Shown piece after piece: positions 45,104 through 60,272 of a stretch of 64,000 nt of DNA. The stretch comes from Allodiplogaster sudhausi (Eukaryota > Nematoda > Chromadorea > Rhabditida > Diplogasteridae). How positions within the stretch are numbered: the first letter of the stretch is position 1; every line of letters begins with the position of its first letter. The DNA is taken from positions 1,144,501 through 1,208,500 of the forward strand of contig CALZFC010000005.1 of NCBI GenBank assembly GCA_945643635.1, given 5' to 3'. The notes below the pieces were generated by a model. The model made no database searches, was not told the DNA's origin, and saw only the letters and a list, made by a program, of their open reading frames with translations. The translations under genes were made by a program, and so were the position numbers.

Positions 45104-48100
45104 ATATAGTAGATAGAATAAGAATATAGTGGATAGAATATAGTGCGAGCAAAGAATAAAGTGTGGGTGAAAAAGCACTGCGAGAAAAAGTAATAAATAA
45201 AGAGAGAAGACAGAGGGAGAAATAATGGAAGGATGAAAAGATAGTCCGGAGTGATAGAAAGGAAGGGTTGGAAGAGTAGAGAAAAGAAGGATTCCAACCT
45301 GAGGCACTGCTCGGATAGAGATGCGCGGAGGGCGACGGAAGGCATACCTGCAGAGTTAGTTTGCATATCAGTTTTAAACGGTCATGAATACTGATTAGTT
45401 AAATTACTTACATGCTTACTAACAATACGACAGAAAAATAGAATTCGATAAGAAAGAAAAAAAAATCGTTAAGCATTCTAGATAGATAATCACCAGATCC
45501 GATCACTGGGAGGGCCGGGCAAGTTGACTGTCATCGTGCCTTCGAGTTGCTCGATTTCAACGTTCAGCTGCAATCGAGTCTCGGCCAGCTCTGTCATAAT
45601 CTGCAATATTACAACTTTATTCCAATAATGTTTAAATGTTAGAAACGATCCTGCCATCTTGCTTTATAAAACATGCAACATCTCATTAGAAGGGCCAAAA
45701 CTGAACGGTGAATTCGCGACTTTTCGTCTGAGTGAATGGCGAGAGACCATGTGTTTTAGATCGAAGAAGAACAATATTTTTGTTTAATCGGTTGAGTTTC
45801 GTGCCCATTTAATTCTCTATTTTTAAATCCAACCTTGGAAATCTTTGGATGTCGCGCGGCCTTCTGGAAGATGCTCGTCTGAGCTGCTCTCTCAACCAGG
45901 CTCACCAGCTTGCTGCCAGCCCGTTCTCGCGTTGTTCTGAAATTTTAATTAAACAAAAAATCCATATGAGTATCAATTTTAAAAATTCAAAATACGTTGT
46001 CGATATTGTTTGCATCCGTCAAATCGCTAGATGAATTAGCAGAAATAGTGAACAACTGACCCCTCCTGATTGGTCTTGGAGCCAAAGTCCTCATCGGGTG
46101 AATCTTCCGGGCTCTCTGGGAGGTCTTCGTCAGAGTATCGAGTTGCTCCCCGCCGAGACAGAGAAGAAGAAAGTTCGCCGGTGGAGCCGGAGGGGCGGAG
46201 CAGAGGAGTCGACGGCTCGGAATCGGCTCCTTGCTGCAAAGATATTCACCCATTGCTGCGATCTGACCATGAGTGGAGAAGGAACGTCTTCTAGGATCTG
46301 ATGAGGGCGGGTATGACCCAGGCAAAAAAGCCACGTCCTAACCGGACTACCCATCCCCACTTTGGAAGGACCCTTGGATCACCCCTTTTTTCCCTGGTGT
46401 AGTGAGAAGATGACCAACTCTTTCTTCTCCTGTGCGCAGTCGAAGAAGATTGACACGAGTCTCGAGCGTCAGTCTGATTCCACCGGAATATTTGACCTGA
46501 AAATTAGTGGAAAATTTTTTTTACTGAATCAACCATTCTAGTAGCAACAAAGTTGCAGATTCTAGATCCAATATTTTTATGAAGTAATCATGGGATAACC
46601 TCAAAGTCGACCCAGAGTCCCCATTGGTCAAAGGTCGGAGCGTAGACACTTTCGATGTGCGGAGCAGAGGTGCCGAGATCCAGGGCGGAGAGTTCGAGTT
46701 GCTCGATGAAGTACGGCAGCTACAGAACGGGATTTCAACTCTCTTTTTTCAAACGTGAACTTTAAACTTTTCGCTCTCTCAAATCATGTGACAAATATTT
46801 GAAGAAGAAAAAAAATACATCTTGTAATTACAATATTAATGCAATGCTACATGAACACTGTCAGTAAAGTAATGATTTAACTGACATGAATTGTCGCGAG
46901 TTTTGTCTGAATCTTCTCTTTCACTTGCTGACACCAGAAGGAATCGCGACAAAAATCGAAGAAGATTCTGCAAAAATATTTTTTTACAATGAGATTCTAA
47001 CAGAACTAGATTTCGAGAGATAACAAAATTAAAATAACTTGAATTTAAATGATGAATTCTTCATGTACCTGGATGCAATGGCATTGACTGCAGAGACGAG
47101 ATCAGAGTTCGCGTCAGGAGACGCGCCAGGCTTCCATCTACAAGCACGGGCATTAAATTTGGGTTCTTTCTTCTTTCAATAGTATAATAGAATAATAATA
47201 AATATCCAAGAGGCAATTTGTAGAAACCAATACTTTCAGAACATCTCCAAACCTGTACGAGCCGAGATCCACGGAGACGGTGTCTGATTGCTGAGCAGCT
47301 TCTTGTTGTTGCTGCTGCTGCTTGTTCTTCAGCTGGTTCGGCCTCTTCTCCTTCTCCCCTCCATTCGGAGTAGGCACTGGAGTAGTTGTTGAAGAAGTCG
47401 TTGCAGTCATGGCCAGCAGCCTCATCGCGTCTGCCATCACCCTGAATCAGGCTAATTATCTCTATTTTCGCTCGCAAAGGTAGATATTTTCTGTTAAATT
47501 AGACATTATGCATCGGCTTTAATGTGAGAAATACTTACCTAATTTAAAATGACTGAATAATATTTTAATCCGAAGTTCGCTAACTTCTCAAACTCGCCGC
47601 GATTCGTACGATACTTGGCGTACTCGTCGTAGGCGGTGGCAGTGGCGCGAGTGGAAGAGGATTGAGTGGGCTGTGAGAGGAGAGGATCTTCCTTCTTCTC
47701 CTCATCCTTGGTGGAAGAGGGGATGGAGGTGTCAGAGGGGGGCAGACTGGCCGGGTTGAAGAACTCGGACTGCGCTCTTCTACGAGGGGGTGGCACTGGG
47801 CGGTTGGGGCCGGTCACGAACTCTGAAAGGTCGCAAGTTTTACAAGTCTATCAGTCACAGTTGTAAGTGGCTAACAGATGAATGAAAGGCAATGCTGCTA
47901 GGTAGAGGAAAATCCAGCCAAGATCAAGCAGGAATTGAGAAAGATATAAAGAAGAAAAAAAGCAATTCAAACCTCTCGCGGATCCGGTTGATCCTACTGA
48001 CTGATTTCGGTTGCTGAGAGAGTCGCGCAGTTCTGAAGCACGAGAAGCGCGCGCCGCTTCCAGACGAGCACGGGCACAGGCCTCGCGGAGACTGAGAGGG

Positions 48101-51100
48101 AAAGGCAAGGATAGGAGGGACACGGAAGGGAGAGAGAGGCAGATGAGAAAGAGATAAAGAGGGGAGAGAGGGAGAAGAGAGAGAAAGAGAGAGAGCGGAG
48201 AGAGATAGAGAGAGCGAGAAAGAGAAAAGGAGACGGAAAGAGTGAGGGAAAGCAAGAGAGGGGGGAGGAGAAAGAGGAAAAAGAGATGATTTCTAACAAC
48301 AAAAGTGCACAAATACCAAATATAAGGAAATTGTATCAATGAAAGAAACCAAGATGATGCAAAGTAAAAAAAAAAGCAAGGAAACGTACAGATGAAACCA
48401 GCGTTCCTTCTCGCGAGCGGCGCGTGCAAACAAGAAGATTCCTTTGCGCTTCGAGGACAGCCTCTGGCTCTTCTCGCCCACTGCACCACCTTCTGATTGC
48501 TGCAAAAATACTGAACTATTAATTACTGACTTAGTATTCGCATGGAAGCATATAAAGTAAGTAAAATGAGTAGAAGGAGGGAATCCCCAGAATGACCTTA
48601 TCCACTTCCGATGTCGACTGAGAATGTCGCCGATCTATGAGAACGTTCGTTGCGCCACCCGCTTGATTCGACGAAAGCGAAACTGGAATTTTTTTTATAT
48701 AAGATAAATGTATAAGGGAAATGTTAATTAAAAAAATAGATATATCCTGATTGAAAATATAATTTATATATAAATACACTTTAAGTAATAATTTAAAATT
48801 CTCCAACTAACAGTCATCCTCGTCCTCCGTCGTGTCCGTCTCCGTATCATCGAAGACGGAAGGTCTTCGATCGTCCATTGAAATGGAGGCTCTCAAGGTC
48901 CGGTCAAAGACTGTCGATGAAGAAGACGGAATCGAGGCTGTTCCGTGTGGCTCGGGATGCATTGAAATGGATCTGGAAATAAAGGAAGGATAAAATAGTT
49001 TATTACCTAATTTCAATACTAACTAAAAATCGCTCCAATAATTAAGCTGGGCGAATGTCCAATAATCCATATCATTCTCTCTGCAGGTCTCACTCATATT
49101 ATTTATCGTTCACCCTTGCTCACTGACAGATAAACAGGGTTAGAAAGATATCGCCTATTTTACGAATTCACTCAGATTTGAGGTCAGACTCCCTGTTTTA
49201 GATGCAGTCGACAGTGGCATTTATGCCCTGAGAGGAACGAAGTTCTACACCATTAATCATCTAAATTAGATCGTTATAACAGAATAAATGTGACGAAATC
49301 AACACAATAAACTTACATGCAGGTAAAACTTATCTGCACAAAATGATTCAGATCTCATTACCTTTTCATGAAGCTAGGAGTCCGTTCTCTCTTGAAAATC
49401 CTCGAGTCGTCCCCTCCATCCAGTCGGATGTAGATGGGATACTTCCGGGACCACCATCGTCGTTTCGCGAGGCGGCGGGGGCGAAGTGACACCTACATTG
49501 CCTTTTATTTAACACAAATCCAACATTATATTTTACAACCGCTATGGCCAACAGCATGTTTTATTATTGAAAAACTAATAAAACGAGAATGTGCTTACGG
49601 TAGCGTTCGTGAGGTCATAGATGCTCTGCGCGGTCATGGTGGGCTGGGGCTGAGTGAGCGTTGGATCCTCGTGGAATGCATGCTTCAGAACGGCACGAGC
49701 CGGCCGACTAATCCTGAAATTTACCAAGCGTTTTGGGAGAATCTGACAGTAAGCGCATTTCTTCGACTGAAAAGAATAACAGAATGGAAAAGTGATTTCC
49801 ATAGCTCTTCTACCGTATACCTCAGGGTAGTCGCGTCGAGACGCACCAGGACACAGCGACATGCGTTGACGTGGTACGTGGCCGGAGAATACTTTTGAGC
49901 CGCGCGGAGCTCGTTCATCCAGCCCTCAAAAAAACAGTTCTTATGAGTGCGATAGTGAATAAGTCAGAGAATATGAATGCTGATGATTTGAAAATCTTCA
50001 CTAAATGCCTTGTTTTAACCCGAACAGGCATTGAGTAAAGCTTTAATTGATTAAAATAAGCATTTCACTTACTGATAAGCATATTGATAAACTATTTGCA
50101 GTAACCTTATACATCACTCGGTCGCTCTCACCCTCCAAGGCCTCTTCTGCGACTTCTTCAACCAGTAGATCGGGGAGATCCTCCAATTCCACTTTCTTCT
50201 CCTCGTGCTTATCAGAGACGAAGAAGAAGAGAAAGGCCACGGAAGAGATGTACGCGCCCCAGAGCAGCCCGCTGATGAAGCCTGAAATATTCTTTTTATT
50301 TTATTTAAAATATCCCTTTAACATTTTAACTATTTGAGTTAAGCAAAGAGAAAGTTCGCATTTTGCTTAGATTTTCATTAAGTTTGTTGCTCTCTATCGT
50401 TCATCCTAATTCAAAATGATAACCTGAAACTTTTATAATTCTCTCTCTCTCCTCGAACTATCAATCTCTAACTGAAGGCATGAAATGGTGAATACCACAA
50501 ACATACCTGGCCAAGCTACAGTGAGTGCGAGGAGTACTCCGAGAGAGTAAAGGCGTGCGTTGTAGAAGGGAAGCCGTGCTAGATGGCCAGTGACGAGAGA
50601 GAAGAGAGAGGGAGAAGAGTCCGTTGATGCCTTCGCACTTTCCGAAGTCGTCAGATCCTGTGAATTGTCATGGAACTTAGAACAAGATTAGTTGACTCTT
50701 GATTGATTCTAGACAGAATATAATAAATATATAATACAATCACTTGGCATTGGCACCCATGCATGCAAGAGTATAGGAAAATAATATAGGAACTCGCTTG
50801 TTTTGATGATGCAGTAATGCGAGCATTCACAGTGCTTCAAATGCCCTCAAAAACATTTCTCCTGGAGGGTCCGCTCTCTAAAACCCGCTACGTTAGAACC
50901 TCTTTTGCTGAAAAATGTGTCGTGAACAAGGTCGATTTAGAACTTTTCTTTAATGCTGCATTTAGGGAACTTCTGATTTCCACGATCAGGTAAAGGCCAG
51001 ACACCGAACGGTATGATCATAAGTATAAGTAGAGATAACGCCAACCTCCGATAAATTCTCGACTCTTGCATGCGAGCTATCGATTACCTGAAGATGAGCA

Positions 51101-52163
51101 ATTCTCTCCAATTTTTATAGGGCATCTAAGTATGGTTACTGGGAGCTTTGGAATTGCTAAATAAGTGCTTTCCATTGTGTAGACGAAACTTTGAAGACCA
51201 GTTCTTGCGAAGAATGATAGATGTAGTGTAGGGCAAAAAGCTAGTGCAGCGGCCATTCTTGACTAGCCACGATTGGCAAAGTATCCAAACCTTTGTCTCT
51301 GCGAAGTTTCTCCGTCGCTCGACACTTCCATTCGATGTCGCTGAAGCGTCGTGCGATGACTCTGGAAGATATCTTATTCTTTTTTTAAAAGATTATTACT
51401 ATGTTTTTGAATTCAAGATGAATTTCTGCCGTCAAGAAAGATAATATCGTTCACGAGAAAACCGTTCCATTATCGCAAAAGGAAGTAAAAGAAAGCACAC
51501 CAGGCGTTATCGATCGCTTCTCATTCTTCTTCGCTGTCAGCTTATTCTTTGCACGATCCAAAAGTTGGCCAATCTTTCCTGGAATTAGTCTCATACCTAT
51601 TTGAAAGAGAATGAATTAATAGTGAACCAGTACTGTAGTAGAGTGACAAGATGAACAAAAGATATTATTGAACAAAAAGTAAAAGATGAAAAGAGTTCTC
51701 TCAAACCCGACGACTTCTCCTTGACTCCTCCTTCTCCCGGAGTTGTCGTAGACGAGGCCGACGCTGTCATTCTCTCTCCGTTAGCTTCGCTTCTCGAAGA
51801 AGAATCAGATGATCCGATCGATGCGCCGCCGAGAGATCTCTTTTCCTCAAACGAAGACTTTTTTTGCAAATTTTTTTTCTAATTAAACTACCCAAACTAT
51901 TTTCTAACAATCTGCTAGAATATAGCAATGAAAACAAAGAGTAAAACTGAAATATCAGTCAAACGAAGATTTTCTATTCTTCAAGATATTCAAGATACTT
52001 CTACCCATCTATTAGAATAGTAATAAGAAAGTAAAACTCAAAACCAATCGTTAGAAGACAAATCATGAACAGAAAAAAAGCAAACCGGCCACTCATCAGC
52101 CGCCTCGCTGCTTCTGGATGTCTGAGGATGAGCAGTCGACGCTGCGAGTGGCACGTGTCTGCA
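44863..52163 (-). CDS. tex-2: TEX2-type SMP-domain lipid-transfer protein at ER contact sites
   Basis: A chain of about 18 exons. The N-terminal part is Ser-rich and disordered (about 52160-51700). A transmembrane pair follows: ARLYSLGVLLALTVAWPG (50560-50508) and GLLWGAYISSVAFLFFFVS (50272-50216). Then come WMNELRAAQKYSP (49920), the basic strand RRWWSRKYPIYIRLD (49465), the acidic ETDTTEDEDD (48840), and a PH-like end SKRKGIFLFARAAREKERWF (48450). The SMP domain spans about 47600-44863: YDEYAKYRTNRGEFEK, LPYFIEQLELSALDLGTSAP, GTMTVNLPGPPSDRIW, YAFRRPPRISIRAVPQ, VSDWIESRLRLLLERNLV, and PNMDDVIVPVM, ending GYNV and TGA (44863). TEX2 proteins move lipids between ER and endolysosomal membranes. 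A Ser/Pro-rich insert (46240-46065) interrupts the SMP domain. First exons and start codon are unresolved. Confidence 0.85.
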
Positions 52164-53574
52164 AGAAGAAGTCATTTCATTTTTTTTCACACAAAAAAGG
52201 TTTACTTCTTCACAAAATTTCTTAACTAACACATTTAACATAAATTCAAATTATTATTTCTCTTTTGTTCAATAAAAAAACCTTATCTACCGAGTTCCGA
52301 AAGCTCCTGTTTAGTTGCGGAATGAATTCTTGAGCGGATTAATTCCTTTTTAGGTAAAACATCTGATATAAGAGAACGAAGGAAAAGCTTCAAAAAGTGC
52401 AAATGGATAATCCTGGAGGAATCCAATAAAGATAAGGATAATCTGATCCATAAAACAACTATAGAATTAAAACGCTTCCAATCAATAATTCGACAGCAAC
52501 AGAACATCTCCACAGCTTTTGGAACATCACAGGGTGAGAAGTGATAAGAGTGAAAGGACGGAGACAGTTTGGAGGCAAAGAAAGGGAAAAGCGTCGGGGA
52601 AATGTTTATGCTGATAAGTGTGCAAAACTCACGGATGCATTGCACGAATACTTTGTTCCTTTAGTGCGAGGATCAAAGTATTCATACAATTCACCGTGGT
52701 CTGGCAGGGATTTTTCTTTCTTTATAAAATTGACATGAGTAACAAAACTAACTCCTCGATCAGTTCGACCATTGCAGGAGGGGCGAAGCCCGAACTTACA
52801 GCTGAGTCGGCCTGAAAAACATGGACAATTTATCATCGCTTTTCTCAGGGAACCGCGGTTTGCACCTTCCCTCTTACTTGCTAACAATAAGGAATAGGTC
52901 AGGCACTGTGAGAAAGGACAGTTATTCTCTGTTTCTCTACCCATTTTTGGTCTTCCACTCTCTTCCTCTTCCCTCTCTCTGTCTCGCTTTCTTCCTCCTT
53001 CTCTCACCCCTCTCTCTCCCCTTCTCTCTTTCATTTCATCACTATTCCTCACCCAGTAGGTCTTGCAAAATACTCAAGAGCACTCCATCCATGCTCGGTG
53101 CAAATAAATCGCTTCCACGTAGAACGCGTATTCCATTTCTAATGCATTCCCCTCATTCTTCTCTCCGTCATAATGCCTCTCTCCTTTCTATGTCTCTCTC
53201 TCCCTCTCTATCCATCTTCCTCTCTCTCTCCGGCTCCCACTCTCTCACCCTCACTCTCACTCGTCCTCCTAAGAATAAGCAAGCAGTGCAAGGATTATTC
53301 ACCTCCCACGAAGGTCGCACTACTTTCGGAAATGGAAAATGAGTCATAATAGCTGGCCTTTCTCAACAGACTTATCACCTTTTCCCATACCCGCAGAGCA
53401 GAAAAAGCAATAGCGGTAAATATCTCTCCCATCCTACGACTATCAGGAATGAGAAGAATGACAGACGGGTGGAGGACGAATCACTTTCACGTCACATGAG
53501 CAGGAACCTCCAGAATGGAAGTCATTATTCAAGCATCAAGCTTTGGGGAAACATCATTTTCAAATTTCAGCAAG

Positions 53575-53627
<53 letters not shown>

Positions 53628-53636
53628 AGGGAGAGC

Positions 53637-53707
<71 letters not shown>

Positions 53708-54545
53708 TAGAGAGAATGACGAGATGACAGATAGAGAGGGAGAGAACAGATACAAATTCCTCAACCATACTGGACGTTGTTGATAGAGATTACCTAGAAA
53801 AGTCCAAACATAGCCAATATGAATGAAGTTTGTCTGACAGTTGATGGATACAAATCAGGAAACAAATCCCCGTATTTTCATAATTGTTAATTTTGAAATC
53901 CCATGTCAGAAGTAGATGAACGCTGTTACTTGGAATGGCTACGCCTATAATCCAAGGTCAAGTGTTCAGGTATCAAAGTCAACTAATTCACGGCGTCAGT
54001 CTCCTTCTTATCACCTTCACTCTACTGTAAATCACTGAGTCATTGGGATTTTCAAGGATAGAACAAGAACAAGAACAAGAAACAACCACGTCATATGGAA
54101 CAGATCATCGCAAGAAGGGGGCCGAAAATGCCCTCATTTAAATAGACATTCAGGATGGTGAAGTAATCCATAACATACGGAAACGCATTTACTGGACTGG
54201 AATGACTGTATTTCCCCCACTCCTATGATAACACTTCAAGAGCACGAGCTCTGAATGTTGATTGAGAACAGAAATCCATTTTGTATTAATAAATGAAATA
54301 TAGCGATTTTTAAGCATTTATATATGGCGGGGAACAAAGAATGTTAGATGGTAAGACAAAGTCTTGTGCGAAGGCAAAGTCTAAATTCTTTGTTTTAACT
54401 AGAGGAAGCGAAACAAAATTAACTAAGGAAAGATCCTGTGAGATTCTTGGACTGGGAACCGCGGAGATGTCATTGTGAAAGCTGTGAAACAGCCACATTG
54501 AAACCTGACAGGGAAGGAGAGGGATGGAGGGGTAAAAAAACAGTT

Positions 54546-54587
<42 letters not shown>

Positions 54588-55863
54588 AGTTAGGAACCGG
54601 CAGTAAATCCAAATTTTAAAAAAATGCTTTCTTCTAAATGGCCGACGTCCGAAGCTCTGCCTGAAAGGCAAACGTCTGTGGGGAAAGTAGTTTGTGTGCG
54701 GTATAGAGAGGAAGAATGGTAGATGGAGAGATGAAAAGAGAGATGGTGTTAGAACGAGAGTGCAAAACAAAAAGTGAGAGAGAGAGAGAAAAAAAGAGAG
54801 GGAGAGAGAGAAAGAAAGGGAGAGAGAGAAAGAGTATGAGCAGAGAAAGAGAAAAACTGGGGAATAAAGTAAGGTTGTAAGACGATATGCCATAGATGGA
54901 CAACGCCAGTCATTCTCGGTGAATGTCCAAGGTGGGTTGGGATTCCGGATGACGAAGGTTGAGGACATGACGGCAGGGCTGCCTGAGAATGAGAGAGAGG
55001 AAGAAAGAGAAAGAGAGAGAGAGAGAGGAAGAAAGAAAAAGAGTGTGAGAGAGAGGGGAAGAAAGAAAAAGAGTGTGAGAGATAGGGGAAGAAAGAGAAA
55101 GAGTGAGAGAGAGAGAGGAAGAAAAAGAAAGAGTGAGAGATGAAGAAAAAAAAGAGTGAGAGAGAGAGGAATAAAGGGAAAGAGTGAGAGAGAGTGGAAG
55201 AAAGAGAATGAGTGAGAGAGAGGGGAAGAAAGAGAAAGAGTGAGAAAGATGCTGCGGATGTGCATAGAAAGCACTTGAAGCATGTTAAGGCTTCTTCTCT
55301 CCATGGGTTCCTATAATCAAGTCAGGGAAGGCCAGTTCTAGAGGGGATTCCTGTCAGGTGCCTATCTCTGGTTTCGGAAAAAAGTTCTACAGATCCGTTC
55401 CTCACTGAAATTGAGATATTCCTAGTGAGAACCAATACACGACGCGAGCTATGAAGTCAACGAAACAGAAATTAAGAAACCAATGCTCTTAATCCAATCA
55501 TTCCCATTTCTTAAGAATTGAGCTCCGACTTTTAAGTCACATCTTGCAAAGGGGAGAAAAAGGAGCAAGAGGGATATAAAGAACAATAGTCCAGTATTAC
55601 AAGAACAAATTTTTAATAATAACAACTAGCGACACTCAAAAAAGTAAGGAATTACTACATTTAACCTCATGACGTAGGGAAACCGCAAAAAAAACCTTAG
55701 GCAAAAAGGATCTCTCTGGCCACCCCCATGAACAATAAGACCTATTATCACACGAAGTGAAAAGCATCAGTTGTCACTTTGACACCTGAGGATGTGATTG
55801 AGGGGCTTCAATGGCAGAAAGAAGGAAGGAGGGGGAGAGAGTGGGAGACAGAGTGAGAGAGAG

Positions 55864-55905
<42 letters not shown>

Positions 55906-58900
55906 AGGGAGGGAGAGAGAGAGAGAGGGAGAGAGATCAAAGGGGCAAGGGCGTAACAAAATACTGAGAAAATGACGAATCTAAAGGTAGTTGACGAAAA
56001 TGACAAACGTGGGAATGGAAACAACGTTTGTGTAAAAAAAAAGAAGTTGTCGACAAAGTGCAATATTTCGTGTAACATAACAGAATAATAAGTCTCCACA
56101 AACACAACATCCTGATCACAAGAAAAAATGAATGCAACTTATACATGACATAAAATAGTAACCAAACGCCATCTAATATTATATTGCCAATTCTACAAGC
56201 AGCAACCAGATGGCATAAAATGGTAGAACAAAACAATCTAGAGTTACGAACAACAGCAAGCCACGTAAATGGGTAGTAGACAAAAGAAAGAAAAAGCCAC
56301 ATTAGAGGGACACACGACAACGAGGGAGGAAGTTGCCTCAAAACCAAGGAACACTCGAAAGAGAGAAAGAAAGAGACAGAGAGAGAGCGATAGGGAGAGG
56401 TAGAGAGAGAGAGAGAGAGAGCAAAGAGTCAGATGAAAATAGCTGGAGCAAAACGAGGAGCTCAAAGCAGTAAGTGTCCCTATGAGGTTTTCCACATCAG
56501 CGCAGTCTGGATTTCGTCTTGAAGCAAGATATATATGTAGAAGATGAGACTGGGGAAAGGGATGTTGTCCACTGGCTTTTCAAAGGCTCTTGGAAATCAA
56601 CGTCTTCTGCCAGTGAATAGAGAAGGGAGCAAAAGGGAGAAAGAGAGAAAGTAGACGGACATTTTCCCTCTTATATTGTTCTAACCTCTCGTATATGCAA
56701 CTTCACTTCTAACTTACTCCTCTCTCTATCGCTTGCCTTCTCTCTCTCTCCTCCCTCCATCTCTCTCTCTCTCTCCTCTCTCTCTCCCTCTTCTCTCTCT
56801 CTCTATCCTCTTGCTCACACCCGTCCTCCTCTCTCTCTACATTGCTTCTCGTGCCAGAACCGCGTAAACACGTTCAAGCCAGCGTCTTCCGAAGAGTGCG
56901 CGCGTGTATTCGGCTCTAACAAAACGCGGCGAGACCCGAGTTGAACAGCTAAATTTCATTCTTTCTATCTCTTGGCTCTCTCATAGTCTCTGTATCTGCT
57001 GTTCTTACACTGTCTCTATTTGGTTCTCTCTCTCTCTCTCTTCTCTAATGCTCTAGCCAATGGCAGAAAGGAAAAGTCGCCTCCCGCTGCGCTTCTTTGA
57101 CCAAAGCGCGTTCAAACGCATAAAAGGAAGAAAAGACTAATTGTTGCCGATCGGAAGAACAAACCCAAGGATTTCCGCTACAAATGAATAGGACGAAAGA
57201 AAAGAAAAGACATCCGGACTAAAACATCCGCGTGATATTCGATGAAAGAAGGTGGCCAATTAAGTGTAAACACATCCTACTCACCATCTTATAGTTCTCA
57301 TGTCTTCTACTTTCATAATCTAACGAACATGAAAGGGCTTGATTTCAATGGAAAAGCCTCTGGATTGTGTAAAAGTAAGACAAATTGTGGACATTTCTTT
57401 TGTTCTCGAGGAGAGAGAAGAATCAGAGCAGCCTACGGAGAGCAGGATTATGGATTATGGAATGCATGAACGCCCCGGGCTTCTCGAGAACACTCCCTTT
57501 GGTGTGCAAGGAAAAATGGGCTGCCCTCTCTGTTTCTCTTTCTCTCTCTAACTCTTACTTATTCCCTTTTCCTTTCTCTCTCTTACTCTCTCTCTCTCTT
57601 ATTTTTTTCTCTCTTCCTTTCTCTCTCCTCTATAAATCTCAAGATCTCACTACTTCCTCTTGCCCAACCCAGCCTTCATCCTCAATCTTTCTTCATCTCT
57701 AGCTGCTAAACCATTTCATAAATCTTTCCTACTGGGCCCTCTATAACAAATTGCAGGGCAAAAAAAAAACTGCAAGTGTGCACCGAAGAAGATTGTCAAG
57801 AAAAAAAGACTGAAGCACAAGCCGTCTAACGCCAAATATTAATAGAATTACCATGGCCACGAAGAAAGGATCAGCCCGAAGCACTCCTCTAACCACTCCG
57901 CATAACACTGTTGGCCGTTCAGTAGACATTGAGGCCTTTCCTCCTCAAAAAGAACCACATTAAACTCGAGTTACTTCAATAATCGCGCCATCTTTTAGAC
58001 GTTGCTCGGAAGGAACGGCAAAGAAGTAAAGACAAATAGGGCAGGGCTTATATGGGAACGCCTTAGGGACATGAGGAAGTAGGGGAATGAGAGCAAGACA
58101 GAGAGGGAGATCAAGTTGAAAAATAGAGAAAGGAAAGCATGGAAGAGAGCAGGAACAACAATACGACTTGAGAAGGAGAAAGAGAAAAAGAAAGAAGCAG
58201 AAAACAGGAGCCAAGTACAGGAAATAGTCTAGAATAAGTATTCACACTTGAAAATGTGTGAATACTTACTATTCTAAACTTCAGCGAGAAAAGAGAATAA
58301 GGAAGAAGAAGGTGAAGACTTTCTCACGTCACGGCAGTCGTCATCGTCATGAAGAGGTCTCTTCAAATGTTCTAAGGCATTTGAATAGCCAAGGAAGACA
58401 AAACAGGCAAAGCGAAACAAAATAAATGGGAAAGAAATGACTAACTGTAAATCAACGAAGAGAGAAAGAAAAGGACGCAGTTTCCACGTAAGAATTCAAC
58501 AGTGAAAGGTGAGAATGCCAAGTTCAGAAAGAAGAAGTGTTCCAGGCGAAATAGAAGTGAATCTAACGAGTTATGCAGAAAGATCAAAATGCCACTGCAA
58601 TCGATGAAATCCACATCATTCTCCCCAAAATGCAAGAGTGCTCATTGTGGGAAGGAAGAGGTGGATTACGATCTATCTTAATGACAGTTCGCGGTAAATT
58701 GGAAACCTCGCTGGATGGTCTTCGACTGGCATGTTAACAGAGAACTTTTCAGAGCCAGGATATGAAATCCAGTCTTCGTGTGATGACGCAACAGTCCAAC
58801 TTACCTTTCACAATGCATTCTTCTTACAATTAATTTTTATGATGAAGAAAACAGATCTACTTTCGTGTCTCTCGCATTGCAATGAACCACACACGGCAAT

Positions 58901-58932
58901 CATCCAAGAAATTAGTAGACCCCTCCACATAC
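52164..58932. repeat. Repeat-rich gene-poor stretch with GA/CT microsatellites
   Basis: Notable tracts: CT-rich 52960-53040 and 53170-53270; (GA)n-(TA)15-(GA)n at 53577-53704; (GA)n at 54547-54582; diverged 40-bp GA-rich units with gaagaaagaaaaagagtgtg at 55000-55240; (GA)n at 55868-55930 and 56403-56422; CT-rich 56730-56840 and 57530-57620. A few spans look exon-like on the minus strand (54990-54890 after a ctcattctcag acceptor; 55290-55240 reading TCFKCFLC), but no consistent gene could be assembled. The TEX2 5' exons may lie at its left edge. Confidence 0.6.
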
Positions 58933-60066
58933 CTGCTTCTCCTCTCCGACAGCTCGACTTGAATGGCGCTCGTACTCCTCCACTTCTACGGACACTTCGT
59001 CAGGCACGCCGCTCGCCTCTTCGCCCAGGAGGAAGCTAGCCTTAAATAGACGAAAAAAGTAAATAGATTTACAATATATACATGTGAACATTCAAACATA
59101 ATTAGTAAGTGTAGATCAAGAGAAGAATAGATTAAGAGAAGAATGTAATAGAAACACAAGTTAAAGCGTTTCTACAATATAGCTGGATTGAGTGTTAAAA
59201 CAGCAAAAGATTATTATAACTAATAGTAGGGGAACAATGCATTCCTGCAGAATAGGTGGATCAGGAGCAGAATGTGGGGTGGATGGCAGGTGCTAAAGAG
59301 ACAGCAATGCCAGGACCCGATCAATGCGTTCAATGCTTATTCGCTTACTGTTCACTCCTTGCGCTCTTTCGAACTCGTACACGCATTCGAATTATTCCCC
59401 CCGCTCTCTATCTACGTAAACTCTTCGCTCGCTCTGACTTTCTCACACTTGCTTCACTCTCTGTATTTACGCTCATCCTTATTTCTCTTTGCCCCATCCT
59501 CTTCCACTCTCTCTCTCTCTATCTCTCTCTCTCTCTCCCTATTGTTCCGTTTCCCTCTCTTTCACCCGCGTACTTCACCTTCTCTTTCATTCCCTCTCTT
59601 TAACCTTCTAATCCCGCCACACTTTCCAATTGTTTATTCAATTTTTCCCATGCATTTCTTTCTAAAGAGAATGACTAAGCTTGTCTGCTAACTCAACGAT
59701 TGCACACATTCTTCGTCTTAATCCATGATCACTTTCTTCCATCCAATAAACAAAGACCCTCAGACGCACTCTCCACACTGCCTTTTCACTCGCCCTTCCT
59801 TACGCTCTAATTTCTCTCTCTCTCTCTCTCTACCTTTCTCTATCTCCATCTCTCTCTCTCACTCACTCTCTACTCTCTCCAACTCCATCTCTGTGCGTCT
59901 TTCTTTATTTCTAGACTGTATTCTTCGTTCACTACAAACCACTGCACTTTGTGCGCCAAGGACGATACCGCAATTATTGCCTCCGATTATGCAGCTGGAC
60001 AAGCTAAAGCGATCCTACTACTTTTTCCGTCTCTCCGTCAAGCTCAATGGCCATATCACAGAAAGG

Positions 60067-60114
<48 letters not shown>

Positions 60115-60119
60115 GGAGG

Positions 60120-60167
<48 letters not shown>

Positions 60168-60228
60168 GGAGGGAGAGAGATTCAGATTATTGGTGAACTT
60201 TCATCAATCAGGATCAACAAAGTCTGAA

Positions 60229-60272
<44 letters not shown>

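Noticed and set aside
55240..55305. TCFKCFLC on the minus strand, like part of a LIM domain
   Set aside because: No partner zinc-ligand pairs were found up- or downstream and the following exon-like stretch (54990-54890) does not continue a LIM fold.
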